From Limiplasma sp034927815 (GTDB taxonomy: Bacteria > Bacillota > Clostridia > Christensenellales > Aristaeellaceae), in the NCBI GenBank assembly GCA_034927815.1, contig JAYFPK010000037.1, positions 9,802 to 73,801 of the forward strand: a stretch of 64,000 nucleotides of DNA, given 5' to 3'. Shown here piece after piece: positions 44,653 to 53,662 of the stretch. Below the pieces are notes generated by a model. The model searched no databases, was not told where the DNA came from, and was given only the letters and a program-made list of their open reading frames with translations. The translations under genes were made by a program, and so were the position numbers. The stretch's first letter is position 1, and each line of letters starts with the position of its first letter.

Positions 44653-46740
44653 ATGGATATACGGCAAATCACCCAACGGGCCCAGGCGCTTGTGGACCAA
44701 ATGACCCTGGAGGAAGCCGCCAGCCAGCTCCGCTATGACGCCCCGGCCATCGAGCGCCTGGGCATTCCCTCCTACAACTGGTGGAGCGAGGCCCTTCACG
44801 GGGTCGCCCGGGCCGGAACGGCCACGGTGTTCCCCCAGGCCATTGGCCTGGCCGCGATGTTTGATCCCCAGATGCTGGAGGAGATCGCCGGGGCCATCGC
44901 CACCGAGGCACGGGCCAAATACAACGCCAACAGGGCGGAAGGGGACCGGGACATCTACAAGGGGCTGACCATGTGGTCCCCCAATGTGAACATCTTCCGG
45001 GACCCCCGCTGGGGCCGGGGGCATGAGACCTACGGGGAGGACCCCTATCTGACCTCCCGCCTGGGGGTGGCCTTTGTGAAGGGGCTCCAGGGGAAGGGGA
45101 AATACCTGAAGGCCGCCGCCTGCGCCAAGCACTTTGCGGTGCATTCCGGCCCGGAGGCGGAGCGCCACCGCTTCGACGCGGTGGTGGGGGAAAAGGACCT
45201 GCGGGAGACCTACTTGCCCGCCTTTGAGGCCCTGGTGCGGGAAGCCGGGGTGGAAGCCGTGATGGGGGCGTATAACCGGGTGAACGGGGAACCGGCTTGC
45301 GGAAGCCCCACGCTGCTGAAAAAGATCCTCCGGGAGGAATGGGGGTTCCAGGGGCATGTGGTGAGCGACTGCTGGGCCATCAGCGATTTTCACCGCTTCC
45401 ATCACGTCACCGACACCCCGACGGAAAGCGCGGCCCTGGCCCTGGAAAACGGCTGCGACCTGAACTGCGGCAACACCTACTTGGTGCTGCTCCAGGCATT
45501 GCAAGAGGGACTGGTCACAGAGGAGCAGATCCGCCTGGCCGCCACCCGGCTGATGGCGACCCGGATCAAGCTGGGCATGTTCGACCAGGACTGCGAATAT
45601 GACGGCCTTTCCATTTTGGACAACGATACGGAGGAGCACCATGCCCTGGCCCAAAGGGCCGCGGAAAACACCATGGTGCTGCTGAAAAACGACGGCCTGC
45701 TGCCCCTGGCCCTGGAGAAGCTGCGGACCATCGCGGTGATCGGGCCCAATGCCGACGCGGTTCCCGCCCTGGAAGGGAACTACCATGGGACCTCCTCCCG
45801 GTATACCACCTTCCTGGACGGCATCCGCCAGGTGGTGGGAAGCAAGGCGCGCATTCTCTTTGCCCCGGGAAGCGCCACCAAGGAGGACCGGAGCGAAAAC
45901 CTCTCCCAGCGGCCCCACGACCGGCTGGCGGAAGCGGTACAGGTAGCCAAGCACGCCGACGTGGTGGTGCTGTGCGTGGGCCTGGACGAAACCATCGAGG
46001 GGGAGGAAGGGGACCAGGGCAATATCTATTTCTCCGGGGACAAGGTGGATTTGGAGCTGCCCGCGCCCCAGCGCGCACTGGTGGAAGCCGTCGTGCAGGC
46101 CGGAACCCCTGTGGTGACTGTGCTGGCCTGCGGAAGCGCCTTGCGGGTGGAGGAAGGCAACGCGATCCTCTGGGCCGGGTATCCGGGACAGGCGGGTGGG
46201 GCGGCCCTGGCAAGGATTCTCTTTGGGGAGGTATCGCCCTCGGGGAAGCTGCCCGTGACCTTCTACCATGGCCTCCAGGAGCTGCCCCCCTTTGAGGACT
46301 ACGGCATGGAAAACCGCACCTACCGCTATTTCCGCAAGGAGGCGCTGTACCCCTTTGGCTATGGGCTCAGCTATACCCGCTTTGCTTTCTCCGGCGCCGC
46401 CGTAAGCCGGGAGCAGGTTACGGTTCAGGTACAAAACACCGGGCCTGTGGATGCCTGGCAGGTGGTTCAGGCGTATATCCAGCCGGAAAACTGCCCGGAC
46501 GCGCCTGTGAATCCAAGCCTGTGCGCCTTTGCCAGGGTATACCTCAAAGCCGGGGAGAAGAAGGCCGTTGCGCTGCCCTTGGAGGAACGGGCCTTTACCG
46601 TGGTGGACCGGCAAGGCAGGCGCGTGAGGGCGGGCAGCCGGTACCGGGTGTTTGTGGGAGCAAGCCAGCCGGACCCGCGCAGCGCCGCGCTGACGGGGGA
46701 GAAGCCCTTGGAGCTGGAACTGGTATTGGAGGATGCATAA
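44653..46740 (+). CDS. Glycoside hydrolase family 3, beta-xylosidase/beta-glucosidase type
   Basis: This 695-residue enzyme removes terminal beta-linked sugars. The N-terminal TIM barrel (with YNWWSEALHGVARAG near the start) contains the nucleophile aspartate in VVSDCWAISDF (D239). The alpha/beta sandwich domain carries the likely acid/base region GLDETIEGEEGD, and a fibronectin III-like C-terminal domain follows (ENRTYRYFRKEALYPFGYGLSYT). The Trp-Trp-Ser-Glu-Ala-Leu-His-Gly motif is common in xylosidase-type GH3. There is no signal peptide, so it acts on imported oligosaccharides. AAAGGGAG seven bases upstream favours ATG 44653. Confidence 0.93.
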   Translation: MDIRQITQRAQALVDQMTLEEAASQLRYDAPAIERLGIPSYNWWSEALHGVARAGTATVFPQAIGLAAMFDPQMLEEIAGAIATEARAKYNANRAEGDRDIYKGLTMWSPNVNIFRDPRWGRGHETYGEDPYLTSRLGVAFVKGLQGKGKYLKAAACAKHFAVHSGPEAERHRFDAVVGEKDLRETYLPAFEALVREAGVEAVMGAYNRVNGEPACGSPTLLKKILREEWGFQGHVVSDCWAISDFHRFHHVTDTPTESAALALENGCDLNCGNTYLVLLQALQEGLVTEEQIRLAATRLMATRIKLGMFDQDCEYDGLSILDNDTEEHHALAQRAAENTMVLLKNDGLLPLALEKLRTIAVIGPNADAVPALEGNYHGTSSRYTTFLDGIRQVVGSKARILFAPGSATKEDRSENLSQRPHDRLAEAVQVAKHADVVVLCVGLDETIEGEEGDQGNIYFSGDKVDLELPAPQRALVEAVVQAGTPVVTVLACGSALRVEEGNAILWAGYPGQAGGAALARILFGEVSPSGKLPVTFYHGLQELPPFEDYGMENRTYRYFRKEALYPFGYGLSYTRFAFSGAAVSREQVTVQVQNTGPVDAWQVVQAYIQPENCPDAPVNPSLCAFARVYLKAGEKKAVALPLEERAFTVVDRQGRRVRAGSRYRVFVGASQPDPRSAALTGEKPLELELVLEDA

Positions 46741-46944
46741 GGCTATGGGGAGACTGTGAAGTGCCTGTAAGGGAGGGAGGCGTGCCGTATAGGGCAAAGG
46801 CGTATGGCGGGGCGGCTTCCTCCTGGAGAAGGCCGCGTAACCCCATAAACAGGAAGGGACGATTTCGACCCTGTGTATTTTCATCGGCCGTTTTTTCCGG
46901 CGGGAAACCCATGAATGCCGCTTCCAGCCTTTTCTTTTATGACA

Positions 46945-46979
46945 AAAGGGCATGATTTCCTAGCGAAATCATGCCCTTT
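46945..46979. terminator. Bidirectional terminator between GH3 and DUF488 genes
   Basis: A perfect 15-bp stem (AAAGGGCATGATTTC with its complement at 46965-46979) sits between convergent genes, with a T-run in the minus direction. The 46741-46944 stretch shows no gene. Confidence 0.85.
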
Positions 46980-47037
46980 GCGGCGGTGCGCGCTGTTCTT
47001 TGCGCCGTCAACCGCCCCTCGCCCCGATGCCGGGCCT

Positions 47038-47403
47038 CTACACCTTTGATAGTTCCTCCAGATAGGCCTTTAAGACAACCGCGTGGTTGATTTGGGGGTC
47101 CTTGGCTCCATACAGCAAAGTGACGTTGCCTTCCTTGCTCTGGAAAACCACCTGCTCCGCCGCTGCCTGCGCCTGGGGATTGGCGGTGAGCTCGGCGCGG
47201 TAAAGCCCGGCGAATTCCTCAAAATGTTCCGCTTTGTGCCCAAACCAGGTCCGAAGCTGGGGGCTGGGGGACAGCTCCTTTACCCATCCGTCCAGGCGCG
47301 CCTTTTCCTTGGAGATTCCCCTTGGCCACAGGCGGTCCACCAGCAGGCGGATGCCGTCGCTTTCCTGGAACGGATCATAGATCCGTTTGATTTGCAATGC
47401 CAT
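47038..47403 (-). CDS. DUF488 family protein
   Basis: This 121-residue protein matches the short DUF488/YeaO-like family: IKRIYDPFQESDGIRLLVDRLWPRGISKEKARLDGWVKELSPSPQLRTWFGH near the N-terminus and VTLLYGAKDPQINHAVVLKAYL at the end. The LVDRLWPRG and LLYGAKD motifs are diagnostic. Biochemical function is not known to me. GGAAAGGA precedes the start. It stands alone at a convergent junction. Confidence 0.9.
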   Translation of the reverse strand: MALQIKRIYDPFQESDGIRLLVDRLWPRGISKEKARLDGWVKELSPSPQLRTWFGHKAEHFEEFAGLYRAELTANPQAQAAAEQVVFQSKEGNVTLLYGAKDPQINHAVVLKAYLEELSKV

Positions 47404-47459
47404 ACCCGTATCCTTTCCCTATGCGGGGCTTTCCTACGCCGCGCGAGGCTTTCGGCGGT

Positions 47460-48100
47460 TCAGTATTCCAGCGTATACAGCGGGACCCAGGCGCGGTAGC
47501 TCCGCTCAGCGCTCTGCCATTCCACCTGGGCGTAGCCGTTTTCGATGGCGATTATGACCGCGTCCTGGCCTTCCTCCACCATCAGCCTATCGTATATGTC
47601 ATACCCCTTGCAGGGCCGTACATGGCCCAGGATGTAATACCAACCACCGCCGGGTACTCCAGCGGGTCTTCCTCGGGCACGCTGTTCAGGTCAAAGGTGG
47701 TGGTATCAAAGCGCTTCAGCCCCGTATAGACGCGCCGCAGCTTGTTTCGGTAGGGAACCTCGCACTGTATCCAGCAAACATCGCTCCGGTCATAGGCAAA
47801 AGAAAGCAGCCGGACATACTCGCCCTTTACCTTGTAGGTTCCCGTTTCGCTGTACTGGGTGGAGGGGCCGCTTCGGGTAGCGAGCTTGTCTATGGTCAGC
47901 CCTTCCAGGATGTACTCAAAAGCTTCCTCCTGCTCCCAAAGGGGAGTTGGGGCGGGAAAGATCCATTCGGCAGCCTCCCCGGAGCCAAAGGAGCCGTATC
48001 CTCCTGCCGCGGCTGTTGCGTCCGCCATGCCGCAGAAGCACTGGAGTAGCGTGCAAACCAGTAAGAGTGCCGCCGTGGGAAGAAACAATGGCTTTTTCAT
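47460..48100 (-). pseudogene. Frameshifted secreted protein with SH3-like repeats
   Basis: The first frame gives a signal peptide (MKKPLFLPTAALLLVCTLLQ) and an SH3b-like domain (ILEGLTIDKLATRSGPSTQYSETGTYKVKG...VCWIQCEVPY). It stops at 47582. Near 47655, in TACCCGG, one missing base would restore a second frame that continues as PGGGWYYILGHVRPCKGYDIYDRL, then AIENGYAQVEWQ and VPLYTLEY, ending at 47460. That is clearly the natural C-terminus. The gene is therefore either broken by a one-base deletion or affected by a sequencing error in the C-run. GGAAAGGAGC supports start 48100. Confidence 0.75.
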
Positions 48101-48496
48101 GCCGCAAACAGCTCCTTTCCGCCTATGCAAAAGGCAATCCAGACCGTTTCCTGATTCCACCTTATTCCAATAATATTATAGATTCCCCTGGCAAGGGGGT
48201 CAATGGCAATTTTCTGGGAATGGGCGCAGACCCTGGAGAGTGGGGGGGAACAGGGTTGTGAATAGAATACTGCGTGTGGAATATGCCCTCGGTTTCGGGG
48301 GATGACGTCTGCCCCTTTGTAGGGGAAATCCGGTGCGCCATGGCCGGAGCTGCATACCCGGGCGAAGGGATACCGCATAGGGGTACCCCATTGGGCAGAT
48401 GAACTCACCCTTCCCAAACATTTCTTGCTTGCCAGTCATTTGCCTCCTGAAATCCGTCTAACGGGCGTCATGACAAATCAAGCGCCGAGGTGTCCG
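48101..48496. other. Intergenic region between divergent genes
   Basis: It must contain the promoters of the secreted SH3 gene and the sigma-factor gene, but I see no convincing minus-35/minus-10 pair on either strand. TGAAATCC followed by GCGTC near 48448-48470 is only loosely like an ECF promoter and its spacing is too short. Confidence 0.35.
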
Positions 48497-48970
48497 ATGA
48501 ACAAACAGGAATTTACCCACAGGGTCGTCGCCTGCGAGCAAAGGCTGTTCCGCATTGCCTACCTTACGCTGGGAAGCTATGCCTCCTGCGAGGACGCAGT
48601 GCAGGAAACGCTGTTAAAGGCGTGGGCAAGCAGAGGCTCCCTTCGAAATCCTGCGTACTTTGAAACATGGCTTGTGCGCATTCTGATCAACGAATGCCGG
48701 AACCTGCAGCGCCGCAAAAGCGCTGCTCCAATTCCAGAGCTTCCACAGGAGGCTACGCTGCCGGAGCCGCCGGACGAAATCCTGGGGGACGCCTTGCGGG
48801 CGCTGGACCCTAAATACCGCACGCCCATTCTGCTGCACCACTTGGAGGGATACACGGTTCGGGAAGCGGCGTCCATCCTCCACATAACCCCGGGGGTCGT
48901 CCGCTGGCGGCTGGAGCAGGGGAAGCGGAAGCTCGGGGAATTGCTTGCGGACGAGGAGGAGTTTGAATGA
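48497..48970 (+). CDS. ECF-type RNA polymerase sigma factor
   Basis: This 158-residue sigma-70 family protein has region 2 (FTHRVVACEQRLFRIAYLTLGSYASCEDAVQETLLKAWAS) and region 4 (ALDPKYRTPILLHHLEGYTVREAASILHITPGVVRWRLEQGKRKL) and no region 1 or 3. GAGGTG five bases upstream supports ATG 48497; ATG 48470 is an alternative. It overlaps the following anti-sigma gene by four bases, the standard arrangement for a sigma factor held by its membrane partner. Confidence 0.92.
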   Translation: MNKQEFTHRVVACEQRLFRIAYLTLGSYASCEDAVQETLLKAWASRGSLRNPAYFETWLVRILINECRNLQRRKSAAPIPELPQEATLPEPPDEILGDALRALDPKYRTPILLHHLEGYTVREAASILHITPGVVRWRLEQGKRKLGELLADEEEFE

Positions 48971-50142
48971 AGCGCGTAACGCTATCCAACGCTTGCCCGC
49001 CGATGCCGGAGGCGTTCCATCACCACATCATCAGGACCATCGACCCATTGGAGGAGAGAAAGCTGCCCAAAGGAAGGCGGTTATCCGCCGTGCTGGCCGC
49101 GGTATTGATTGGTGTGCCGCTCCTGATGGGTTTGGCCTACGCCGCGACGCAAAGCGGCCTGCTGGGCAGCCTGTTTGGCAACAGGGCCCCATCGGAGGCC
49201 GCCCAGGCGCTGCTTCAGGCCGGAGAGCGCGCCGAGCATAACGGCGTCACGCTGGCGGTGGACGAATACCTGTTGGATGGCAACCTATTACACGTAACCT
49301 GTACCTTTCTTTCTAATGTGGAGGAACCCCTCGTCTGTGGGATAGCGTTCCCTACCGTCAACGGCGCGGCGGTTCACAGCGGCTCCTTCAGCTTGGGTGT
49401 CGGCATGGATACGCTGCTGGACCTGAAAAAAGGCGTGCCCGTTACCCTGTACATGAGCGCCAGCCTGGGCGGCGGCGTAGATACCCAAGCTCCGGTTGAA
49501 ATCGGAGTAACGGGCTATGCCATGAAGCCCGTGGCCGACCTTAAGGCGTTGAGCGCCGGGGTCAAGGTCATGGATGGCGCTGAAGGCCAGTATGACCTTT
49601 GGTCCGAGGAGGTGACCAATCTCCTGGACGGTTCGCAATCAATCGCCGATGCCTACGAAACGCTGGGCTATACCAAGACAGTGGCGGAGTTGCCGGTGAA
49701 AATCACGGTACAGCCCGAAATGCTCAAAGCGATAAAACACACCGCTGTATACGGACAGGATATCTTTGATTTCCCTGAATACACGCTCAAGGTCATCCGC
49801 GCGGACTTCGGCGCGGCTTCCACGGTGGTGGAGATACACATGTATCCCAAGCGCCCATTTGGGGGATCTAAGGATGATGGGGGAAGCGATGACCCGCTTT
49901 TGAACCGGTCTTTTATGCTGCTTGGCCCGGACGGCGAGGATTTGACAAAAGGCCAGATCGGCGGCGGCTGGGATAGCGGCATTATGGGAGAAGGGGAAGA
50001 AAACGGAGAGCCGGAGCATTACTGCTGGCTGGGGGAATGGGGGCCCATCGAGGCGCCGGATCAAGTGGTCCTCATGCCTTGTGATTTTGATAGCGAAGAA
50101 TACATCGAAGCGGAGGCCGTGACGGTTACCTTGGCGAAATAG
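48967..50142 (+). CDS. Membrane-anchored anti-sigma factor, DUF4179-type
   Basis: This 391-residue protein has a short cytoplasmic N-terminus (about 1-38), which should bind the sigma factor, one membrane helix (LSAVLAAVLIGVPLLMGLAYAA, about 39-60) and a long extracellular domain of beta strands typical of DUF4179 partners. No zinc-binding HxxxCxxC motif is visible. It overlaps the sigma gene (ATGA) and ends at a strong terminator. The extracellular signal is unknown; acidic loops (SKDDGGSDD, EGEENGEPEH) could bind cations or peptides. Confidence 0.82.
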   Translation: MKRVTLSNACPPMPEAFHHHIIRTIDPLEERKLPKGRRLSAVLAAVLIGVPLLMGLAYAATQSGLLGSLFGNRAPSEAAQALLQAGERAEHNGVTLAVDEYLLDGNLLHVTCTFLSNVEEPLVCGIAFPTVNGAAVHSGSFSLGVGMDTLLDLKKGVPVTLYMSASLGGGVDTQAPVEIGVTGYAMKPVADLKALSAGVKVMDGAEGQYDLWSEEVTNLLDGSQSIADAYETLGYTKTVAELPVKITVQPEMLKAIKHTAVYGQDIFDFPEYTLKVIRADFGAASTVVEIHMYPKRPFGGSKDDGGSDDPLLNRSFMLLGPDGEDLTKGQIGGGWDSGIMGEGEENGEPEHYCWLGEWGPIEAPDQVVLMPCDFDSEEYIEAEAVTVTLAK

Positions 50143-50197
50143 GCGCAATCCGCCCCAAGGGGAAGCGCCGGCGCGCCATGCGCAAAACGGCCATCAC

Positions 50198-50225
50198 AAA
50201 AATCCGGCCTGTGGGCCGGATTTTT
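50198..50225 (+). terminator. Terminator of the sigma/anti-sigma operon
   Basis: AAAAATCCGGCC pairs with GGCCGGATTTTT across a 4-nt loop, with A and T tails suited to both directions. Confidence 0.92.
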
Positions 50226-50375
50226 ATGCCGTGGAGGAAGATGCATCATGGCTCGGGCGCGGGGATATTGCGCCGCTATATGCGCCGATCCCGCCAACAT
50301 GGGATTGGATCAGGCAAGGATGGCAAGCGGTAAACCCCTCGGAGGCAAACCTCCCGTAGGAAGCGGGGTGTTACG

Positions 50376-50993
50376 TCAATACCGCTTATATAGCTCTCTT
50401 TTTTTCAGCCCGTTTTTCCTGGCTTGAAGCCGCCAGTTCATATGCGCGGCCTGGATGTATAGGAAGCGCGGAAAGTTGGGGTCAAGGGTGACATTCTCCG
50501 CGGAACGTCCTTGCAAAATCGTATCCGCCAGTGTATGTAGCGTTTGTCCCAGCCGGGTCAACGGCCCCGCGCCGATTGGCGCGCTGTGCACCATGCCTCC
50601 TGCGCCGATGCCGATGCCCTGCCCCCATATCAGTCCGGCTTCCTGGGTAAAATGCTGCATCATCTCCAAGGCCGGCGCGTTTTGACAACCATCGTAAAAC
50701 CCGTTGTTGACCAGCGCATAGACCTTGGCCTGGGGCGCGGCCTGGGCAATCGCGGGACAAATTTGCTCCAGCTGGCGCAGCAGGTTGGCCGGAATGCCAT
50801 CCACATACAACGGGAAGGCAAATACGATTGCGCCGCACCCATGCACGGCGTGAAGCAACGCCGGCGCATCCCCGGATGCGCTGTCATGCCATAGGATTTC
50901 CGCGCCGGTTAAGCATTTTTCCAACGCCAGCAAAACGGTTTTGCTGGCGCTGTCCCCGCGTTTCGGGCTTGCGTTGATCAAGGCAATCTTCAT
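50376..50993 (-). CDS. Flavodoxin-fold NAD(P)H-dependent FMN reductase-like protein
   Basis: This 205-residue protein begins with MKIALINASPKRGDSASK, the FMN-phosphate-binding loop of the NADPH-dependent FMN reductase/flavodoxin-like family, and continues with IVFAFPLYVDGIPANLLRQLEQ and YALVNNGFYDG. ATG 50993 is chosen from GAGGTG upstream and from this N-terminus; the longer open frame is a shadow of the neighbour. It overlaps the upstream gene's stop by four bases, so the two flavoproteins are co-translated. The electron acceptor is unknown. Confidence 0.85.
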   Translation of the reverse strand: MKIALINASPKRGDSASKTVLLALEKCLTGAEILWHDSASGDAPALLHAVHGCGAIVFAFPLYVDGIPANLLRQLEQICPAIAQAAPQAKVYALVNNGFYDGCQNAPALEMMQHFTQEAGLIWGQGIGIGAGGMVHSAPIGAGPLTRLGQTLHTLADTILQGRSAENVTLDPNFPRFLYIQAAHMNWRLQARKNGLKKRELYKRY

Positions 50994-51496
50994 AAAAGCA
51001 CCTCGCTGACAGACGGGGTATCTTCGTGAAAGTACACGGTGACATTGGGCGAACCGAAGTTCAGCCCATTGGCTGCGGCCAGCCTTTCCGCGGTTTGCTT
51101 TTGCGCCGGTTTGCCCGCGGCTTGATAAAAATGATAGGTTAGCGAAGGCGCGGACGAAAAGCGCTGCACATGGTGCATTTCGCCCTCCACGATGCGGAAG
51201 AAGGGCAGCATATAGCCAATGCTGCGGTCCATCACCGCTTTGATATCCGGCGACAGGCCGCCAAATGTCAGCTTGCTGATGAAGATTAACGCATCGTGCC
51301 GGGGAAGAGCGGCGCAAAACTCCCTCGCCCGGTCCGCAATCACGCACTGGCCGGGTGTTTTGATCCAGCATCCAAAACAGCCCACGCAGTGCCGTACTTC
51401 CGGCCGCGAGCAAAATACGGTTAAGTCCCTATCATAGGCATGCAATTCCTCGGCCATTTGGGGCGGAAGATCATGCAAAATCAGCTTCTTTGCCAT
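50990..51496 (-). CDS. Flavodoxin family protein
   Basis: This 168-residue flavodoxin-fold protein has a C-rich segment (VRHCVGCFGCWIKTPGQCVIADRAREFC) that matches the CxGCFxCW motif of Firmicute iron-sulfur flavoprotein-like NAD(P)H oxidoreductases, and DALIFISKLTFGGLSPDIKAVMDRSIGYMLPFF as the flavin loop. AAAGGGAGGG precedes ATG 51496. It overlaps the next flavin reductase gene by four bases, suggesting a two-component redox pair. Confidence 0.83.
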   Translation of the reverse strand: MAKKLILHDLPPQMAEELHAYDRDLTVFCSRPEVRHCVGCFGCWIKTPGQCVIADRAREFCAALPRHDALIFISKLTFGGLSPDIKAVMDRSIGYMLPFFRIVEGEMHHVQRFSSAPSLTYHFYQAAGKPAQKQTAERLAAANGLNFGSPNVTVYFHEDTPSVSEVLL

Positions 51497-51666
51497 GTGC
51501 CCTCCCTTTGTTTGCAGATTTTTTGATGGATGGGCGCCTCCCAATCAGATTCTTGTTTATCGGTGCGTGATGCAGATTCCATTATAGCAGATGGGGAGGT
51601 GAAATGAAATGCGCATAAGCAACAACAGAGTGATATATCCACGATTGCAGTAGTCCATCCAGCGCT

Positions 51667-51777
51667 TCAAAGCGCAACGCGGGCCGGCTTCATCGGGCGG
51701 CCTGCGTTGACGCCAAAGGCGTCCATGAAATTGGCGCAACGGGGCAACTCAAATCCGAACCTTTCATCAGTTGCCAT
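51667..51777 (-). CDS. Possible 36-residue small protein or gene remnant
   Basis: A short frame begins MATDERFGFELPRCANFMD after AAAAAGGATC and ends at TGA 51667. It lies downstream of the BlaR1-like operon on the same strand. I recognise no family, and it could equally be the start of a decayed gene. The rest of 51497-51852 holds no other supported feature. Confidence 0.25.
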   Translation of the reverse strand: MATDERFGFELPRCANFMDAFGVNAGRPMKPARVAL

Positions 51778-51852
51778 GATCCTTTTTGACTGGCGTTTGT
51801 ACAGCCGATAGCGCTCACTTAAAGAAAAGCGCCCCGCCGCCGGATACCCTTG

Positions 51853-53634
51853 CTATCTTTTTCCCTGCTCCGAAAGAGCACCGCCGCCTTCATACTTGCC
51901 TTCCACGTTAAGCTCGGGCAATAAAAGCGTTCCATTGTTGGTTAGGGTGACGCCTTGGGGAACCGTGAGGATATGACCGACGATTCTAAGGGTTTTGCCT
52001 TTGGGAATTTCAAGGTCTTCCGTTAAGACAAGCTCCGGTTCATTGCCAACGGACAAGTTCAAAAAGATATCCGTATAGGGCGAATCCTGTGATAATAATG
52101 CATTCAGCTCTTGTGTGGTGGGCTTCGTTTCCCGGATCAGGCATTCGATCATGCCCCGGTCCCTGTAGGTGATCGTGCCATCGCCGGAAAAGGGAGCCAC
52201 CTCGTAGGACATGATGCGCCCCGCCACAATCAGCTCCCCATGGACGATCACCTGGCAGCCGGAGAGCATAAAGTTCAAATCATTCACCGTCAGCGAGGCG
52301 CCTTCATTGATCGTCAGGGTATGCTTATTCCGGGACGGTAAAAGCTTTTTGTCGGAGGAATAGAGTCCGTAAGGCCCGTCCAGCGTGATGCTGGAAGCGA
52401 TCTGTATCGTTTCAATCTGATCGTTTCCCACCGCCGCGATAAATTCCTCGGCGGAGGTGACGGAGGCGACGGTTGAACCTGCCCATGCGCCGCCCATCTT
52501 TGCCATGTCCGCCTTATCCCCCAGAACCGTAATCTCCCGCAGCTGAGGCCCCCCCTCTTTGATGTTGATGAGCATTTGATTGCCCCGGCTCGCCCAGATA
52601 TCGGCAAAGCCTTGGAACACGGCCTTCTGATTCCCGCCGTCCAGATCGCACAGAAAGATGCCGCCGCTTGACTCGCTGTACATCACTTTGCCGCCGGCGA
52701 TGATAAAGCTTGCGCACTCCTGGGAAATGAGAATGCAATGGTCGCCGTTCCCATCCGACCTGAAAAGAGTTCCATAGGGCGTACGGCCAAAGATATAATC
52801 CTCATAGACAACAAAGTCAGACGCATGAATACCCAGGGAGTTGGGGACCGGGCTTGCTTTTGAACCGTCCAAAGGGATGCGGTACAGCGGCCCGTGCTGC
52901 TGGCTGAGATAGATTTCCTCCCCATACAGCTGCATCCGCCAAAAAAAGCCCAGGGGCAAGGGGGTGATTTGCCTGGGGTTGGTTCCATTGATATCCGTTT
53001 GGTAAAGGCCATCGATATAGCCGGATTCCGCGCCCATAAAGCCGGATTCCGTTTCCACAAAATAGACGCTATTGCCGTTGACCGCAAAGAGAAAGCCCGC
53101 CGATTCGTTTGCTGACTGTACCAGGGCCGTGGTTTCCAGGGTATTCAAATCCATTTTGTAGATATAGGCCGCATGGGTAAACAGAAGATAATCCCCGCAT
53201 TGGGCCAGGCTATGAATACCGTTGCTGCGGATCACCCCCCAATCGGCCTTGAAAAGCGTTTCCTGATCCGACCCATCCGCTTTCATTCGATACAGGGTAT
53301 ACTCGGACGCATAGTATACCCAGCCGCCAATCTCCAGAACCTTATCCGGTGGCAGAAGCTCCGCTTCCGTGGGGGCGGTTGCGGCGGCGCCGCTTTCCGC
53401 CGCGCTGCCCAGGGCCGTTTCCGCCAAACCGCCCAGGTATGGCGAATCGGTAACGGCCATCGCACAGATCACAGCAACCGCTAACAACGAAGCGGCCATC
53501 GTTCGAAAAGCAGATTTCCTGTGGGCGTGCGCATTTGATCTTTGAGGGAACCATCGCCTTGCGAGAAGGATCACCGCAGCGGTTGCGCTTACGTCGAGGG
53601 CCGTACATAGTACCATGGAGAAGAAGGAACGCAT
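51853..53634 (-). CDS. BlaR1-derived membrane protein without protease domain, DUF5050-like sensor (copy B)
   Basis: This 593-residue protein has two hydrophobic segments at the N-terminus (about 1-26 and 45-62) and then an extracellular part. Propeller-like repeats follow (EIGGWVYYASEYTLYRMKADGSDQETLF, GDYLLFTHAAYIYKMDLNTLETTALV, VYFVETESG), and the C-terminal third is beta-helix-like (LTINEGASLTVNDLNFMLSGCQVIVHGELIVAG) ending in LTEDLEIPKGKTLRIVGH and LTNNGTLLLPELNVEGKYEGG. It aligns with the ends of the BlaR1-like protein at 55410-58082, but about 280 residues holding the M56 protease are absent. GAGAGGTG precedes the ATG. Last gene of the blaI operon. Confidence 0.82.
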   Translation of the reverse strand: MRSFFSMVLCTALDVSATAAVILLARRWFPQRSNAHAHRKSAFRTMAASLLAVAVICAMAVTDSPYLGGLAETALGSAAESGAAATAPTEAELLPPDKVLEIGGWVYYASEYTLYRMKADGSDQETLFKADWGVIRSNGIHSLAQCGDYLLFTHAAYIYKMDLNTLETTALVQSANESAGFLFAVNGNSVYFVETESGFMGAESGYIDGLYQTDINGTNPRQITPLPLGFFWRMQLYGEEIYLSQQHGPLYRIPLDGSKASPVPNSLGIHASDFVVYEDYIFGRTPYGTLFRSDGNGDHCILISQECASFIIAGGKVMYSESSGGIFLCDLDGGNQKAVFQGFADIWASRGNQMLINIKEGGPQLREITVLGDKADMAKMGGAWAGSTVASVTSAEEFIAAVGNDQIETIQIASSITLDGPYGLYSSDKKLLPSRNKHTLTINEGASLTVNDLNFMLSGCQVIVHGELIVAGRIMSYEVAPFSGDGTITYRDRGMIECLIRETKPTTQELNALLSQDSPYTDIFLNLSVGNEPELVLTEDLEIPKGKTLRIVGHILTVPQGVTLTNNGTLLLPELNVEGKYEGGGALSEQGKR

Positions 53635-53662
53635 TGTAAACACCTCTCTGTTCAAAATCATT

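Noticed and set aside
43243..46953. A 1236-codon open frame on the minus strand
   Set aside because: It is antisense to the permease and GH3 genes, whose protein families are certain. The long opening is a by-product of GC-rich codon use, and its sequence matches nothing.
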